This document shows, in pieces, positions 7,412-17,204 of a stretch of DNA of 64,000 nt. Numbering within the stretch: position 1 is the first letter of the stretch; every line of letters begins with the position of its first letter. The position numbers were made by a program, and so were the translations under genes. Source of the DNA: Actinobacillus sp. (GTDB lineage Bacteria; Pseudomonadota; Gammaproteobacteria; Enterobacterales; Pasteurellaceae); the NCBI GenBank assembly GCA_020026055.1, contig JAHHRA010000005.1, positions 1 through 64,000 on the forward strand. Reading direction: 5' to 3'. Below the pieces are notes generated by a model. It was not told where the DNA came from. It worked only from the letters and a program-made list of their open reading frames with translations, and made no database searches.

Positions 7412-10033
7412 TCAAAAGAGTTCTTGACTCGTAGGTGTATCACCCATTTTATTCGGCATTGTCGCTTGATCGAAGATTAACTCTCCTTGACCTTGTGGAA
7501 TGAACATTTGTTTTGGTTCTGTTCCTTTAATATAATATTCAGTTACGCTCGGTTGATTTGGCGAAGCAAGTAAGCCTGTCACAGGATCGATTTTTCTTGT
7601 CACAATATCGTTTGGTATTGCGAAAGATTGTTGTGGTGTATCTTTTAATACATTTTCCATATAATTAACCCATATTGGCATTGCAGATCTAGAACCAGAC
7701 TCGCCGCGTCCTAAATTACGTGCATTATTATCAAAACCAATATAGACTGCGGTGCTTATATTACCACCAAACCCTGCATACCACGCTACTTTATTGCTAT
7801 TAGTTGTGCCTGTTTTTCCACCTACATCTTTACGGTTAATGCTGTTACGTATACGCCAACTCGTTCCCAACCAGCGTTGTCCAGGTTCTCCATAAATCGC
7901 TGAATGCAAAGCACTGCGAATGAGATAAGCAACCTCACTGCTAATCACTCGAGGGGCGTACTCAGTTTGTTTTTCTGTTGTTTGAGGATTAGAAGCAGCT
8001 GCTTTTGATGCATCCATAAAGTTCGCTGAATAACTGTCTAATCCATTTACTCCCGCCAAAGCATAGCCATCATCTTTTTTATTCACAGGAGTAATATCTT
8101 TGATATCACCTGTGTTTTGATCAATTTCTACTGCTTGGGTACCATCAACGTTAATCACATCAGAATTAGCAAGATTTGTTTCTAATCCTTTAATTTTTTC
8201 AACTTTGCTGTACGCCAGCGGAATATTATCGCAAGTTAAGCAAGCAATTTTAGGATTTGCTTCGTAAATAACATCACCATTATTATTTTCAATTTTTTGA
8301 ATAAGATAAGGATCAATTAAAAACCCACCATTATCGAATACAGCATAAGCTCTTGCCATATCTAATGGTGTGAAAGAAGGCGTACCTAATGCAAGTGATG
8401 CACTGGCAAAATATTGATCATGTTTGAAACCAAACCGTTGTAAGAAATCAGCTGTAAATGAAATACCTGCCATTTTGATCGTGCGAATTGCAATCATATT
8501 TTTGGACAATCCTAAACCTACACGTAAACGCAAAGGACCTTCAAATTTATTTGGTGAATTTTTAGGTTGCCAATCAGGTTGTCCTATTTGACGTAAAATG
8601 ATTGGACTGTCTTGAAGGACTGTTGATAAAGTTAATCCTCGTTCCAAAGCGGCGGCGTAGATAAAAGGTTTAATTGCCGAGCCAACTTGCACTAAAGATT
8701 GCACAGCACGATTAAATTTACTTTGCTCAAAACTAAAGCCGCCGACTAATGCTTCGATCGCACCGTTATTGCTATTAAGTGAAATCAGTGCAGCATTCGC
8801 CTCTGGAATTTCACCTAATAACCAAGAGCCTTCTTCTTTCTGATGGATCCAAATTAAATCACCTACAACTGGAGTATTACGACCTTTGATCCAATCCATA
8901 GATTTTTTAGGCAGTAACATTTTTGTACCATTTGCTAACAAAATATTTAACCCATCAGGTTCTGTTGATAAAACAGCGGCTGGAATAAGTGGATCTGCAG
9001 GTTGTAATCCGCTTAGATAATTCATAATCTTGTTCTCACTCCAAGCAGTTTCTCCTGTTTTCCAAAGATAAGCAGGCTTACGATAACCATGACGCATGTC
9101 ATAACCAATTAAACTATTCCGTACTGCTTGTTGAGCTGCAAGCTGGTTTTTCGATATTATCGTCGTGTAAACTTTAAAACCTTTATTGTAAGCCACTTCT
9201 TCACCAAATTTATCTACCATTTGTTGACGAACCATTTCAGTGACATACCCTGCATAAAAAGCAATTTTAGCACCATGGTAAGAAGAAACTATAGGTTCTT
9301 TTATTGTTGCCTCATATTGTGCTTGCGTAATATATTTCATACTTAACATTCGAGATAACACAATATTACGACGTTCTGTTGCACGTTTAACAGAATAAAT
9401 CGGATTCAGACTAGAAGGTGCTTTTGGTAAACCTGCAAGCACAGCCATTTCAGATAAAGTTAATTGATTAAGCGTTTTACCAAAATAAGTTTGAGCTGCT
9501 GCTGCTACTCCATAAGCACGATTTCCGAGATAAATTTTATTAAGATAAAGTTCTAAAATTTCATTTTTTGTAAGGGTGCGTTCAATATCTAAAGCTAAGA
9601 TAGCTTCTTTAATTTTACGTGTAAGCGTCTTCTCACGACTTAAAAAAAAGTTTCTCGCCAGTTGTTGAGTAATAGTACTTGCACCTTGTGTTGCACCTTT
9701 TTGACTAATTGCAACGGTTAACGCACGCATAATTCCTATTGGGTCGATTCCTACATGCTCATAAAAACGACTATCCTCTGTCGCCAGCACTGCATGAATT
9801 AAATCTTGAGGAACTTCACTTAGAGGAACAGGGATACGACGTTGTTCACCTACTTCGCCAATTAATTCTCCATCTGCTGTATAAACTTGCATTGGTTGTT
9901 GTAATTCTACTGTTCTTAGAGTTTCAACATCAGGTAAATCCTTTTTAAAAATAAAAAAAAGAATGCTACCTATAATAGCGCCTAAAAATAGCAGAGTTAA
10001 TAAACTACTTAATATTAATTTTGTGATCCGCAT
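7412..10033 (-). CDS. mrcA: penicillin-binding protein 1A (class A PBP)
   Basis: 873 residues; bifunctional peptidoglycan synthase. Parts in order: a membrane anchor (residues 4-30, TKLILSSLLTLLFLGAIIGSI), a glycosyltransferase family 51 domain (about 50-225; ATEDSRFYEHVG, GASTITQQLARN, KIYLGNRAYGVAAAA), an OB-like insert, and the transpeptidase with SxxK in QVGSAIKPFIYAAALERG, SKN in LGLSKNMIAIR, and KTGT in VGGKTGTTNSNKVAW. The length matches H. influenzae ponA (864 aa, from memory). The start codon lies inside the CRP-S-like site that serves the divergent com operon, so promoter and reading frame overlap. Confidence 0.95.
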   Translation of the reverse strand: MRITKLILSSLLTLLFLGAIIGSILFFIFKKDLPDVETLRTVELQQPMQVYTADGELIGEVGEQRRIPVPLSEVPQDLIHAVLATEDSRFYEHVGIDPIGIMRALTVAISQKGATQGASTITQQLARNFFLSREKTLTRKIKEAILALDIERTLTKNEILELYLNKIYLGNRAYGVAAAAQTYFGKTLNQLTLSEMAVLAGLPKAPSSLNPIYSVKRATERRNIVLSRMLSMKYITQAQYEATIKEPIVSSYHGAKIAFYAGYVTEMVRQQMVDKFGEEVAYNKGFKVYTTIISKNQLAAQQAVRNSLIGYDMRHGYRKPAYLWKTGETAWSENKIMNYLSGLQPADPLIPAAVLSTEPDGLNILLANGTKMLLPKKSMDWIKGRNTPVVGDLIWIHQKEEGSWLLGEIPEANAALISLNSNNGAIEALVGGFSFEQSKFNRAVQSLVQVGSAIKPFIYAAALERGLTLSTVLQDSPIILRQIGQPDWQPKNSPNKFEGPLRLRVGLGLSKNMIAIRTIKMAGISFTADFLQRFGFKHDQYFASASLALGTPSFTPLDMARAYAVFDNGGFLIDPYLIQKIENNNGDVIYEANPKIACLTCDNIPLAYSKVEKIKGLETNLANSDVINVDGTQAVEIDQNTGDIKDITPVNKKDDGYALAGVNGLDSYSANFMDASKAAASNPQTTEKQTEYAPRVISSEVAYLIRSALHSAIYGEPGQRWLGTSWRIRNSINRKDVGGKTGTTNSNKVAWYAGFGGNISTAVYIGFDNNARNLGRGESGSRSAMPIWVNYMENVLKDTPQQSFAIPNDIVTRKIDPVTGLLASPNQPSVTEYYIKGTEPKQMFIPQGQGELIFDQATMPNKMGDTPTSQELF

Positions 10034-10040
10034 CGTAAAA
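10019..10040 (+). promoter_or_regulatory. CRP-S (Sxy-dependent) site for the com operon
   Basis: The segment reads TTTTGTGATC-CG-CATCGTAAAA. Against the competence-regulon consensus TTTTGCGATC-nn-GATCGCAAAA it differs at three of 20 defined bases. It lies between the divergent mrcA and comA genes and covers the mrcA start codon. Its centre is about 150 bases before comA, which implies a leader of roughly 100 nt if the promoter is directly downstream. Confidence 0.65.
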
Positions 10041-10178
10041 ATCTCTCTTTATTTTATGCAGTAAATGCCAGCTTCTTCAAAATAAATTCATAAGTATAAA
10101 GTTTCATAATCTAAATCCAAAGTAAAAAATCAATTTTTTATATAAATATAGAGTTAACTTAATTTATTAAGGAGAAGT

Positions 10179-10988
10179 ATGCGTAATTTTACTTCAAACA
10201 AAAATAAACAAATTATTGTCGGCGTGTGGAAATTTAACTCCCTTCAAACTGGGTGTTGCGTTTGGTTTGATAGCGAAAATATGCCCCAATCGTTAATCTT
10301 AGAAAATCTTGATGAGAGCGTGATCAGAGAAAAAATCAGGCAAACTTTTCCATCATCAAAAGCATTTAAATTAAAATTTGTTACGGCAATCTTGCCTCAC
10401 AATATTTTCTTAAAGTCTGTTATTCTACCTCATGATCTTAGCCCTGAAGAAGTAGAAGCTCAATGCATCATTACGTTAGAAGAACATCTGCCGCTTCCTC
10501 TAAATGAAGTATGGTTCGATTTTATAGAAACTCCTCTGCCTCAAAACCAGCAACTGAAAAATCGGCGTATTGATATTTTTGCTATTGTTAAAGAAGTAGC
10601 TATCAAATATGTCAACACTTTTGAACCGTTAAATATCCAAGTATTAGACTGTGTAATTAATGCACTATTACGTGGATTTCAATATCTTTATCCAGTGGAA
10701 GAGGAAGAAAAATATAATACTCTTTATCTTTATTGTGATGATGATTACGTTATTCTCTTATCTAACCAACCACAAAATTGGCTTTTTCAGTCTAAAAAAC
10801 GTACGGATCCTTTGGCATTAATTACTTCATTTTTACAACAACACACATTTTCAGCAAAACACATTATTGTTTACGATTGTGCAAAAACACCTACTCATTA
10901 CCCTAAAGATTATCATCTGACCTCAAATCACTATCCACTTATTGCATTAGGTTGTGCTTTATGGGCAGGCGAGGAAACTACTGTATGA
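10179..10988 (+). CDS. comA: competence protein ComA, PilM-like
   Basis: 269 residues; actin-like cytoplasmic component (PilM equivalent) of the type IV pilus-type DNA uptake machine, expected to bind the ComB N-terminus. It is weakly conserved, but the block SVILPHDLSPEEVEAQCIIT and EEHLPLPLNEVWFDF matches H. influenzae ComA as I recall it. An AAGGAGAAG ribosome site precedes the ATG. It is the first gene of a tight operon (4-base overlap with comB) behind a CRP-S-like site, so it is probably induced by Sxy and CRP on starvation. Confidence 0.82.
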   Translation: MRNFTSNKNKQIIVGVWKFNSLQTGCCVWFDSENMPQSLILENLDESVIREKIRQTFPSSKAFKLKFVTAILPHNIFLKSVILPHDLSPEEVEAQCIITLEEHLPLPLNEVWFDFIETPLPQNQQLKNRRIDIFAIVKEVAIKYVNTFEPLNIQVLDCVINALLRGFQYLYPVEEEEKYNTLYLYCDDDYVILLSNQPQNWLFQSKKRTDPLALITSFLQQHTFSAKHIIVYDCAKTPTHYPKDYHLTSNHYPLIALGCALWAGEETTV

Positions 10989-11503
10989 TAAGTTTATTCA
11001 TGAACTTATTGCCTTGGCGTGATTTGCAAAAACAACATTGCATTAAAAAATTTATCCAAGCCGTCTGTCTGTGGGGTATTTGTATCATTGCTACGCTTTA
11101 TTTATTTTATTTCTTAAGCAATGAGCACAACCAAAAACACCGTACGATGCAAGAACAAATTCAGCAACAGCTCAAATTATTAGCGGAATATCATCGTAAA
11201 ATTCAATTATTAAAACAACAAAAAATTGAAGCCAATATTGTCCCTTATATAAATATCCCTCATTTACTAAAGAAACTATCTTATCTACCGTTAAAACAAT
11301 CTGCATTAACAGAGCTGAATTTACAAAACAATAATGTAATTTTAAAAGGCATCAGTCGTGATCAAACAGCACTAGATGAATTAACTACTTTCCTTAAACA
11401 ACAACCTGAAATTATGCGATTACAACTCCAAGGAATGAATAAAGAAAAAGCACAAATCACATTTAGCGTTCAATTTACTTTGCAAACAGATAATCCAAAA
11501 TGA
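10985..11503 (+). CDS. comB: competence protein ComB, PilN-like
   Basis: 172 residues; inner-membrane alignment-complex protein. MNLLPWRDLQKQ near the N-terminus is the conserved PilN/ComB motif that contacts the PilM-like protein. One membrane segment follows (about residues 22-45, AVCLWGICIIATLYLFYFL), then a coiled coil (about 50-85) and a small periplasmic fold. I chose the ATG at 10985, which overlaps the comA stop as ATGA. An earlier in-frame ATG would overlap comA by a further 33 bases and delays the MNLLPW motif. Confidence 0.82.
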   Translation: MISLFMNLLPWRDLQKQHCIKKFIQAVCLWGICIIATLYLFYFLSNEHNQKHRTMQEQIQQQLKLLAEYHRKIQLLKQQKIEANIVPYINIPHLLKKLSYLPLKQSALTELNLQNNNVILKGISRDQTALDELTTFLKQQPEIMRLQLQGMNKEKAQITFSVQFTLQTDNPK

Positions 11504-12045
11504 AATCCTTGTTACCATCTTTTTTATCTTATTTATATCCATTAGCATCAGCTAAGAAATGGGAAAAATGTTTTGCTTTTGCACTGGTGAGTTTTGTCTT
11601 ACTTTTTATACCTGTTCAGCATTTACATCAAAATTGGCAACAATTACAACAGACAAAACAAGAATGGCAAAAGTTGCAGAGCCAACTATCACAACTGCAA
11701 CAAACTTACTTTTCACAAAAACGACACGATAATGCTAAGCTAAATCAAACCTCACAAACAACTATAACGGATTTTTTACTTCATCAGAAAACTCAACTTC
11801 ATATAACTCAAATGCATTGGGAAACTGATAGTCCATATTTAATACTGGCAGTAGAGGCAAACTATGGACAAATTATCGAATTTATCCATTTAATGAATAA
11901 AAATTTCCCCAATCTTTGCCTATCGCAACTCAAAATTCAAAAAAAGACTTTGAATGAACAAAGGAAAAATTTTTCCGAATTACGGGGCGTAATTAATCTC
12001 CTTGTTATCAAAATGATTTGGAGATTACAGCTGACAGCCAATTAA
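11500..12045 (+). CDS. comC: competence protein ComC, PilO-like
   Basis: 181 residues; pairs with ComB in the periplasm. One membrane segment (about 22-40, CFAFALVSFVLLFIPVQHL) precedes a Q-rich coiled coil (about 45-75) and a ferredoxin-like C-terminal domain. It overlaps comB by four bases (ATGA). Residues about 155-164 (QRKNFSELRG) are encoded by a single copy of the dispersed motif, falling between two predicted strands (LCLSQLKIQKK and VINLLVIKMIW). H. influenzae ComC is, as I recall, about 173 residues, so the motif may account for the extra length. Confidence 0.78.
   Translation: MKSLLPSFLSYLYPLASAKKWEKCFAFALVSFVLLFIPVQHLHQNWQQLQQTKQEWQKLQSQLSQLQQTYFSQKRHDNAKLNQTSQTTITDFLLHQKTQLHITQMHWETDSPYLILAVEANYGQIIEFIHLMNKNFPNLCLSQLKIQKKTLNEQRKNFSELRGVINLLVIKMIWRLQLTAN
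11963..11992 (+). repeat. dispersed motif, copy 4 (single), inside comC
   Basis: GGAAAAATTTTTCCG, then AATTAC, then GGGGCGTAA. This is a near-ideal single copy lying in frame within the 3' third of comC. Confidence 0.7.
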
Positions 12046-12076
12046 TTTACAGTAACGAATAGTGAAAGGAAAATAT

Positions 12077-13201
12077 ATGAACAAAATTGCTCTTATTCTA
12101 TGCTGGCTGATGATTTTCGTATCACCTGCTATTAGTACATTGCAAGACCCCTTTAATCCAGAAAGTGATGCTGATCTTGATAACAAGGCGTTATCAACAA
12201 AAGAAAACACAAATAGTGCAATTATAAAAACGATTTCACTTAAACACAGTGATGCAATTCAACTTGTAAATAAATTATCAGGAATTTTTGGTAATGGTGT
12301 ACTCGCCGCAGATCCTAGAACGAATAAACTTATCGTCCACAGTTCGCCAAGCATTCTTTACAAAATCCAAAATATATTAAAAGAATTAGATAAACCAATG
12401 CCACAAATTATGATTGAAGCTCGAATCGTCACAATGAATGACTTGAGTTTAAAAGAATTAGGCGTACGCTGGGGAGTTTTTGATAAACTTGACACCAATC
12501 CACACTTTAGTGGTACAAATGCAAGTTTTCCTGCTACGCAGTCAAATATCAATCTTCCTGTACCGAATCCCAGCATTAAACTTGCGTTGCAGTTAGGCAG
12601 TATTAATGGACGTTTACTGGATCTAGAACTTTCTGCATTGGAAAAAGAAAATTCTGTCACAATTATCGCTCGCCCTAAATTACTCACAACTTACAAACAT
12701 ACTGCAAAAATTCAACAGGGGACAGAATTGCCTTATGTCATTAATGGTAAAGACGATACGCAAAATATAGAATTTAAAGATGCTTTATTAAGTTTAGAAG
12801 TCACACCACAGATTACGGAAGGTAATCAAATTTTGCTTGATTTAAAAATTACTCAAAATACTCCTGGTGAGCAGTCTCAAGTAGGAAAAAATGAATTTGT
12901 CGCAATTGAAAAACAAGAAATCGAAACTCAAGTTTTAGCTCAAAATGGGGAGACTATTGTTCTAGGTGGAATTTTGCATGACACTGTTGGTGATTTTGTG
13001 GACAAAGTTCCACTTTTAGGAGATATTCCACTTATCAAACATCTATTTCGCCATAAAGGTGAACGTCATCAAAAACGAGAGTTAATTATTTTTGTCACAC
13101 CCAAAATCGTCGATAACAATTATAAACCACGAGAAATAGTAGACATTAACTCAAATAATTCTTCAATTTTCCGTCAAAATTTTCCTCTTGATATAAACTA
13201 A
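12077..13201 (+). CDS. comE: competence secretin ComE, shortened, with ComD-like leader
   Basis: 374 residues; outer-membrane secretin (PilQ equivalent) through which the uptake pilus and DNA pass. ATG at 12077 follows GAAAGGAAAA; an in-frame GTG five codons earlier is less likely. Signal peptide about 1-20, then an N1-type domain (IKTISLKHSDAIQLVNKL), IMIEARIVTMNDLSLKELGVRWG, and the secretin core (QGTELPYVING, LLSLEVTPQIT, VPLLGDIPLIKHLF, KRELIIFVTP). H. influenzae ComE (about 445 aa, from memory) has an additional STN/N0 domain before N1 that is missing here. In its place stands TLQDPFNPESD, reminiscent of the QDPF just after the ComD signal peptide. No separate comD or comF follows. Confidence 0.8.
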   Translation: MNKIALILCWLMIFVSPAISTLQDPFNPESDADLDNKALSTKENTNSAIIKTISLKHSDAIQLVNKLSGIFGNGVLAADPRTNKLIVHSSPSILYKIQNILKELDKPMPQIMIEARIVTMNDLSLKELGVRWGVFDKLDTNPHFSGTNASFPATQSNINLPVPNPSIKLALQLGSINGRLLDLELSALEKENSVTIIARPKLLTTYKHTAKIQQGTELPYVINGKDDTQNIEFKDALLSLEVTPQITEGNQILLDLKITQNTPGEQSQVGKNEFVAIEKQEIETQVLAQNGETIVLGGILHDTVGDFVDKVPLLGDIPLIKHLFRHKGERHQKRELIIFVTPKIVDNNYKPREIVDINSNNSSIFRQNFPLDIN

Positions 13202-13212
13202 AAAAATATTAA

Positions 13213-13566
13213 CTAATGATAATAGCCCAGTAGTACGGCACAAGATAAACAGATAATAGCTAGTAGATAAGTGTTATTGTTTTTATGGTTTGATTTTTGA
13301 CTAAAAAATTTAGCCGAAAATAGAATATATTCAATCAATAACCCTATTTTAAGCAACAACCACCAAACTAAACCAATATCTGTCAGAATCCACAAACCCA
13401 CGCCACTTAAAATCAGTAAGCTGTCGGAAAAGTGAGGTAACGTTAGCAACAATTTATTACTTCGCCAATCTTTAGCTTTGATCTGCCAACTGCCACGTAC
13501 AATTAATAGCAACATACTTAAAAAAGCACAGCTAATATGGATAACTAAACAGAATTTCAACATCAT
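13213..13566 (-). CDS. SirB2-like integral membrane protein
   Basis: 117 residues with four hydrophobic segments (LKFCLVIHISCAFLSMLLLIV, LLILSGVGLWILTDIGL, WWLLLKIGLLIEYILFSA, YLLAIICLSCAVLLGYY). This fits the SirB2 (invasion gene expression up-regulator) family, whose function is not settled. I start at the ATG at 13566; the longer frame to 13629 runs through the gyrA terminator. It converges on comE, with 11 bases between stops, and occupies the place where I would expect comF. Confidence 0.65.
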   Translation of the reverse strand: MMLKFCLVIHISCAFLSMLLLIVRGSWQIKAKDWRSNKLLLTLPHFSDSLLILSGVGLWILTDIGLVWWLLLKIGLLIEYILFSAKFFSQKSNHKNNNTYLLAIICLSCAVLLGYYH

Positions 13567-13600
13567 GTCCTTAACGTTCAATCTAGATATAAACTTCAAA

Positions 13601-13627
13601 TAAAAAGCCGTACATAACTTGTACGGC
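13601..13627 (-). terminator. rho-independent terminator of gyrA
   Basis: Stem GCCGTACA/TGTACGGC with a 5-base loop, followed on the minus strand by TTTTTATTT, ten bases past the gyrA stop. Confidence 0.85.
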
Positions 13628-13637
13628 ATTTTGTGAT

Positions 13638-16301
13638 TTATTCATTATATTCTGATGTGGCTTCAGCTGTATATCCACTATTCTCATTTTCTTCTGTAGC
13701 ATCACAAATTCTTTCCAAACCAACTACATATTCATCATCATTAGTACGGATAATACGAACACCTTGTGTATTGCGACTAACAAGGCTGATTTCGTGAACA
13801 CGAGTGCGAACTAGAGTACCTGCATTAGTAATCAACATAATTTGATCTTGTTCTTCAACTTGACTTGCACTCACGACTTTACCATTACGCAATGAAGTTT
13901 TAATTGAGATCACTCCTTTAGTATTGCGTGATTTAGTTGGATATTGCTCAAGGCTAGTACGTTTACCAAAACCGTTTTCAGTAACTGTTAACACTGCACC
14001 AGCATCTTTTGGAATCAATAATGAGACTACTTTATCAATAGTTAAATCGACGTTAGTATCTTCACTATCAATAGCTAAATTATCATCATCATTCTCTTCG
14101 ATTTCTTTATCGCTAAGTTGAGTTAAGGCAAGTTTGATCCCACGTACGCCAGCAGCACTTCTACCCATTGCCCGCACTTGATCTTCAGGGAACCGTACAC
14201 AGCGACCCTGAGAGGAAAATAGCATAATTTCATTAGAACCATTAGTGATATCAACACCAATAAGTTCATCTTCATCACGTAAATTCAAGGCATTCAAACC
14301 ATTCGCACGTACGTTACTGAAAGCTTCTAGTGCAGTTTTTTTAATCGTACCACCTGCTGTTGCCATCACGATAAATTTGTCTGCATCAAAACTTGAAACT
14401 GGCAACATTGCTGTGATGCGTTCGTTATCTTGGAGAGGCAAAATATTGACAATTGGGCGTCCTCGAGCACCTCGGCTGGCTTCAGGCAACTGATAAACTT
14501 TCAAACGATATAAACGCCCACGGCTAGAGAAGCAAAGCAAATTGTCGTGCGTATTTGCTACTAACAAACGCTCAATAAAATCTTCTTCTTTCATTTTTGT
14601 TGCCGACTTACCTTTGCCACCACGGCGTTGAGCTTCGTAATCGCTAATTGGTTGATATTTGACATAGCCTTCGTGAGAGAGTGTGACAACGACATTTTCT
14701 TGTGCAATTAAATCTTCAAGATTAATATCACTTGAAGCATTAGTGATTTCGGTACGACGTAAGTCATTAAAAGTAGTTTTGATATTGACAAGCTCTTCAC
14801 GTAACACTTCTCTTAAACGTTCGGCACTGTTTAAAATGTGTAATAATTCACCGATTTCTACTAGAATGGTCTGATATTCATCGACAATTTTTTCATATTC
14901 TAAACCAGTTAACCGTTGCAAACGTAAATCAAGAATTGCTCGAGCTTGTTCGTCAGAAAGATAATATTGACCATCACGAATGCCAAATTCCACACTTAAA
15001 CTATCAGGGCGTGAAGCGTTAACACCTGCTTTCGCAAGCATCACTTCAACATTTCCCAACGCCCAAGGACGAGAAAGCAATCCTTCACGAGCTTCATCAG
15101 CTGTTTTGGATGCTCGAATTAGATTGATGACAGGATCAATATTCGCTAATGCGATCGCTAATCCTTCTAAAATATGAGCTCGTTCTCTTGCTTTACGTAA
15201 CTCATAGACTGTGCGACGAGTGATGACTTCGCGACGATGTTTGACAAAAGCATCAATAATTTGTTTTAAATTTAATAATTTAGGTTGTCCATGATCCAAT
15301 GCTACCATATTGATCCCAAAAGTGACTTGCATTTGGGTTAAGGCATAGAGATTATTCAGTACGACTTCACCAACGGCATCACGTTTCACTTCGATCTCAA
15401 TGCGGATTTTATCAGTGGAAACATCAAGTACATTACTAATGCCTTCTACTTTTTTCTCGCGGACTAATTCTGCGATTTTTTCTAACAAACGAGCTTTATT
15501 GACTTGATAAGGAATCTCTGTGATCACTATTGTTTCACGCCCTTTGTCATTCGTTTCAATTTCGGCTTTAGCACGAACATAAACTTTGCCTTTTCCCGTT
15601 TTATAAGCTTCTTCAATACCTTTGCGACCGTTAATAATCGCTGCAGTTGGGAAATCAGGTCCTGGAATATACTGCATCAATTCATCAATGCTGATATCTT
15701 CATTATCTACAAATGCTAGGCAACCATCTAACACTTCACCTAAATTATGAGGTGGAATATTAGTCGCCATTCCTACTGCGATCCCAGATGAGCCATTGAC
15801 GAGTAAAGCAGGAATTTTAGTTGGTAGCACGTCAGGAATCATTTCTTTGCCGTCATAGTTAGGCGAAAAATCAACTGTTTCTTTATCTAAATCAGTTAAT
15901 AATTCTTGTGTAATTTTTTGCATCCGTACTTCAGTGTAACGCATCGCTGCAGGTGCATCGCCATCGACTGAACCAAAATTACCTTGCCCATCAACTAACA
16001 TATAACGCAATGAAAATGGCTGAGCCATTCGCACGATGGTGTCATATACGGCACTATCACCATGAGGGTGGTATTTCCCGATCACATCCCCCACGACACG
16101 AGCCGATTTCACATAAGGCTTGTTAAAAGTATTACCACTTTGATTCATCGAAAACAGCACCCGTCGATGTACAGGCTTCAAGCCATCTCGCACATCAGGC
16201 AACGCTCGCCCCACAATCACTGACATCGCATAATCAAGATAAGAAGATTTTAATTCTTCTTCGATGCTAACAGGTGTGATATTTGGAATAAAATCAGACA
16301 T
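13638..16301 (-). CDS. gyrA: DNA gyrase subunit A
   Basis: 887 residues; with GyrB introduces negative supercoils. Start [18 protein letters not shown] at 16301 follows AGGAA; an upstream frame of 28 more codons is not conserved. The quinolone-determining region reads [13 protein letters not shown] with Ser and Asp at the positions of E. coli Ser83 and Asp87, i.e. the sensitive form. Catalytic Tyr is in RYTEVRMQ (about 122-129) and the GyrA box is QRRGGKGKS. Beta-pinwheel blades fill the C-terminal half, interrupted by an acidic stretch (about 745-765) and closed by an acidic tail. It is a single-gene unit with its own terminator. Confidence 0.97.
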   Translation of the reverse strand: MSDFIPNITPVSIEEELKSSYLDYAMSVIVGRALPDVRDGLKPVHRRVLFSMNQSGNTFNKPYVKSARVVGDVIGKYHPHGDSAVYDTIVRMAQPFSLRYMLVDGQGNFGSVDGDAPAAMRYTEVRMQKITQELLTDLDKETVDFSPNYDGKEMIPDVLPTKIPALLVNGSSGIAVGMATNIPPHNLGEVLDGCLAFVDNEDISIDELMQYIPGPDFPTAAIINGRKGIEEAYKTGKGKVYVRAKAEIETNDKGRETIVITEIPYQVNKARLLEKIAELVREKKVEGISNVLDVSTDKIRIEIEVKRDAVGEVVLNNLYALTQMQVTFGINMVALDHGQPKLLNLKQIIDAFVKHRREVITRRTVYELRKARERAHILEGLAIALANIDPVINLIRASKTADEAREGLLSRPWALGNVEVMLAKAGVNASRPDSLSVEFGIRDGQYYLSDEQARAILDLRLQRLTGLEYEKIVDEYQTILVEIGELLHILNSAERLREVLREELVNIKTTFNDLRRTEITNASSDINLEDLIAQENVVVTLSHEGYVKYQPISDYEAQRRGGKGKSATKMKEEDFIERLLVANTHDNLLCFSSRGRLYRLKVYQLPEASRGARGRPIVNILPLQDNERITAMLPVSSFDADKFIVMATAGGTIKKTALEAFSNVRANGLNALNLRDEDELIGVDITNGSNEIMLFSSQGRCVRFPEDQVRAMGRSAAGVRGIKLALTQLSDKEIEENDDDNLAIDSEDTNVDLTIDKVVSLLIPKDAGAVLTVTENGFGKRTSLEQYPTKSRNTKGVISIKTSLRNGKVVSASQVEEQDQIMLITNAGTLVRTRVHEISLVSRNTQGVRIIRTNDDEYVVGLERICDATEENENSGYTAEATSEYNE

Positions 16302-16394
16302 ATACATTCCTAAAATAAATAAAAAACTTCGCCAATTGTAGCATATTTTCGCCTTTATCCTCAAATTAGATATCAGCTGATTCAACTAAAACAA

Positions 16395-16435
16395 ACGCCC
16401 CTAAATTCGGAAAATTTTTCCAAATTTAGGGGCGT
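16395..16435. repeat. dispersed GGCGT palindrome, copy 5 (paired)
   Basis: A perfect 13-bp inverted repeat, ACGCCCCTAAATT and its complement, around CGGAAAATTTTTCCA, which is itself almost palindromic. It lies between deoD and gyrA. No T-run follows on the minus strand, so termination is not obvious. This is the best-formed copy. Confidence 0.85.
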
Positions 16436-16460
16436 AATGACAGGTAATCAATGAAGTTAA

Positions 16461-17177
16461 TTAATTTTGATCACTTATTAAAATTGAATCTAATGCAATT
16501 TCAATCATTTCATTAAAAGTGAGTTGACGTTCTTCTGAAGTGGTTTTTTCACCCGTGCGAATATGGTCAGAAACAGTACAGATACAAAGTGCTTTTGCAC
16601 CAAATTCCGCCGCGACACCGTAGATCCCTGCTGCTTCCATTTCTACCCCAAGAATGTTGTATTTTTCCATCACGTCAAACATTTGCAAATCTGGCGTGTA
16701 AAATAAATCAGCGGAGAAAATATTACCCACTTTGACGGGGACATTTTTGGCTTTAGCTGCTTGTACAGCAGCCTGTGCCATCTCAAAATCGGCAATCGCC
16801 GCAAAATCATTGTCTTTAAAACGGATACGGTTCACTTTTGAATCGGTGGAAGCACCCAGACCAATAATGACATCACGTACTTTCACCGTTTCACTGACAG
16901 CACCACAAGAACCAACACGAATGATTTTTTTAACACCGTAGTCTTTAATTAATTCAGTCACATAAATAGAACAAGACGGAATGCCCATTCCATGTCCCAT
17001 CACAGATACACGTCGACCTTTATAAAAACCTGTAAAACCTAACATATTACGTACGTTAGTGACTTCTTTTGCATCATCTAAGAAAGTTTCAGCAATATAT
17101 TTTGCTCGAAGCGGATCACCCGGCATTAAAACAACATCAGCGAAAGCCCCTTCGACTGCATTAATATGTGGGGTCAT
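16461..17177 (-). CDS. deoD: purine nucleoside phosphorylase, DeoD type
   Basis: 238 residues, the usual length of hexameric DeoD. It cleaves purine (deoxy)nucleosides with phosphate to base and (deoxy)ribose-1-phosphate. Motifs: [46 protein letters not shown] and [12 protein letters not shown] (the ribose-binding ME pair), and the catalytic Asp in TVSDHI. It follows nupC by 27 bases on the same strand, so uptake and cleavage of nucleosides are probably made together. Confidence 0.96.
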   Translation of the reverse strand: MTPHINAVEGAFADVVLMPGDPLRAKYIAETFLDDAKEVTNVRNMLGFTGFYKGRRVSVMGHGMGIPSCSIYVTELIKDYGVKKIIRVGSCGAVSETVKVRDVIIGLGASTDSKVNRIRFKDNDFAAIADFEMAQAAVQAAKAKNVPVKVGNIFSADLFYTPDLQMFDVMEKYNILGVEMEAAGIYGVAAEFGAKALCICTVSDHIRTGEKTTSEERQLTFNEMIEIALDSILISDQN

Positions 17178-17204
17178 TTTTTTATTCCTTTTTAAATCAA
17201 TCTA

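Noticed and set aside
13567..13629. Longer start for the SirB2-like protein
   Set aside because: The extension covers the gyrA terminator hairpin and adds a non-hydrophobic, repeat-derived segment.
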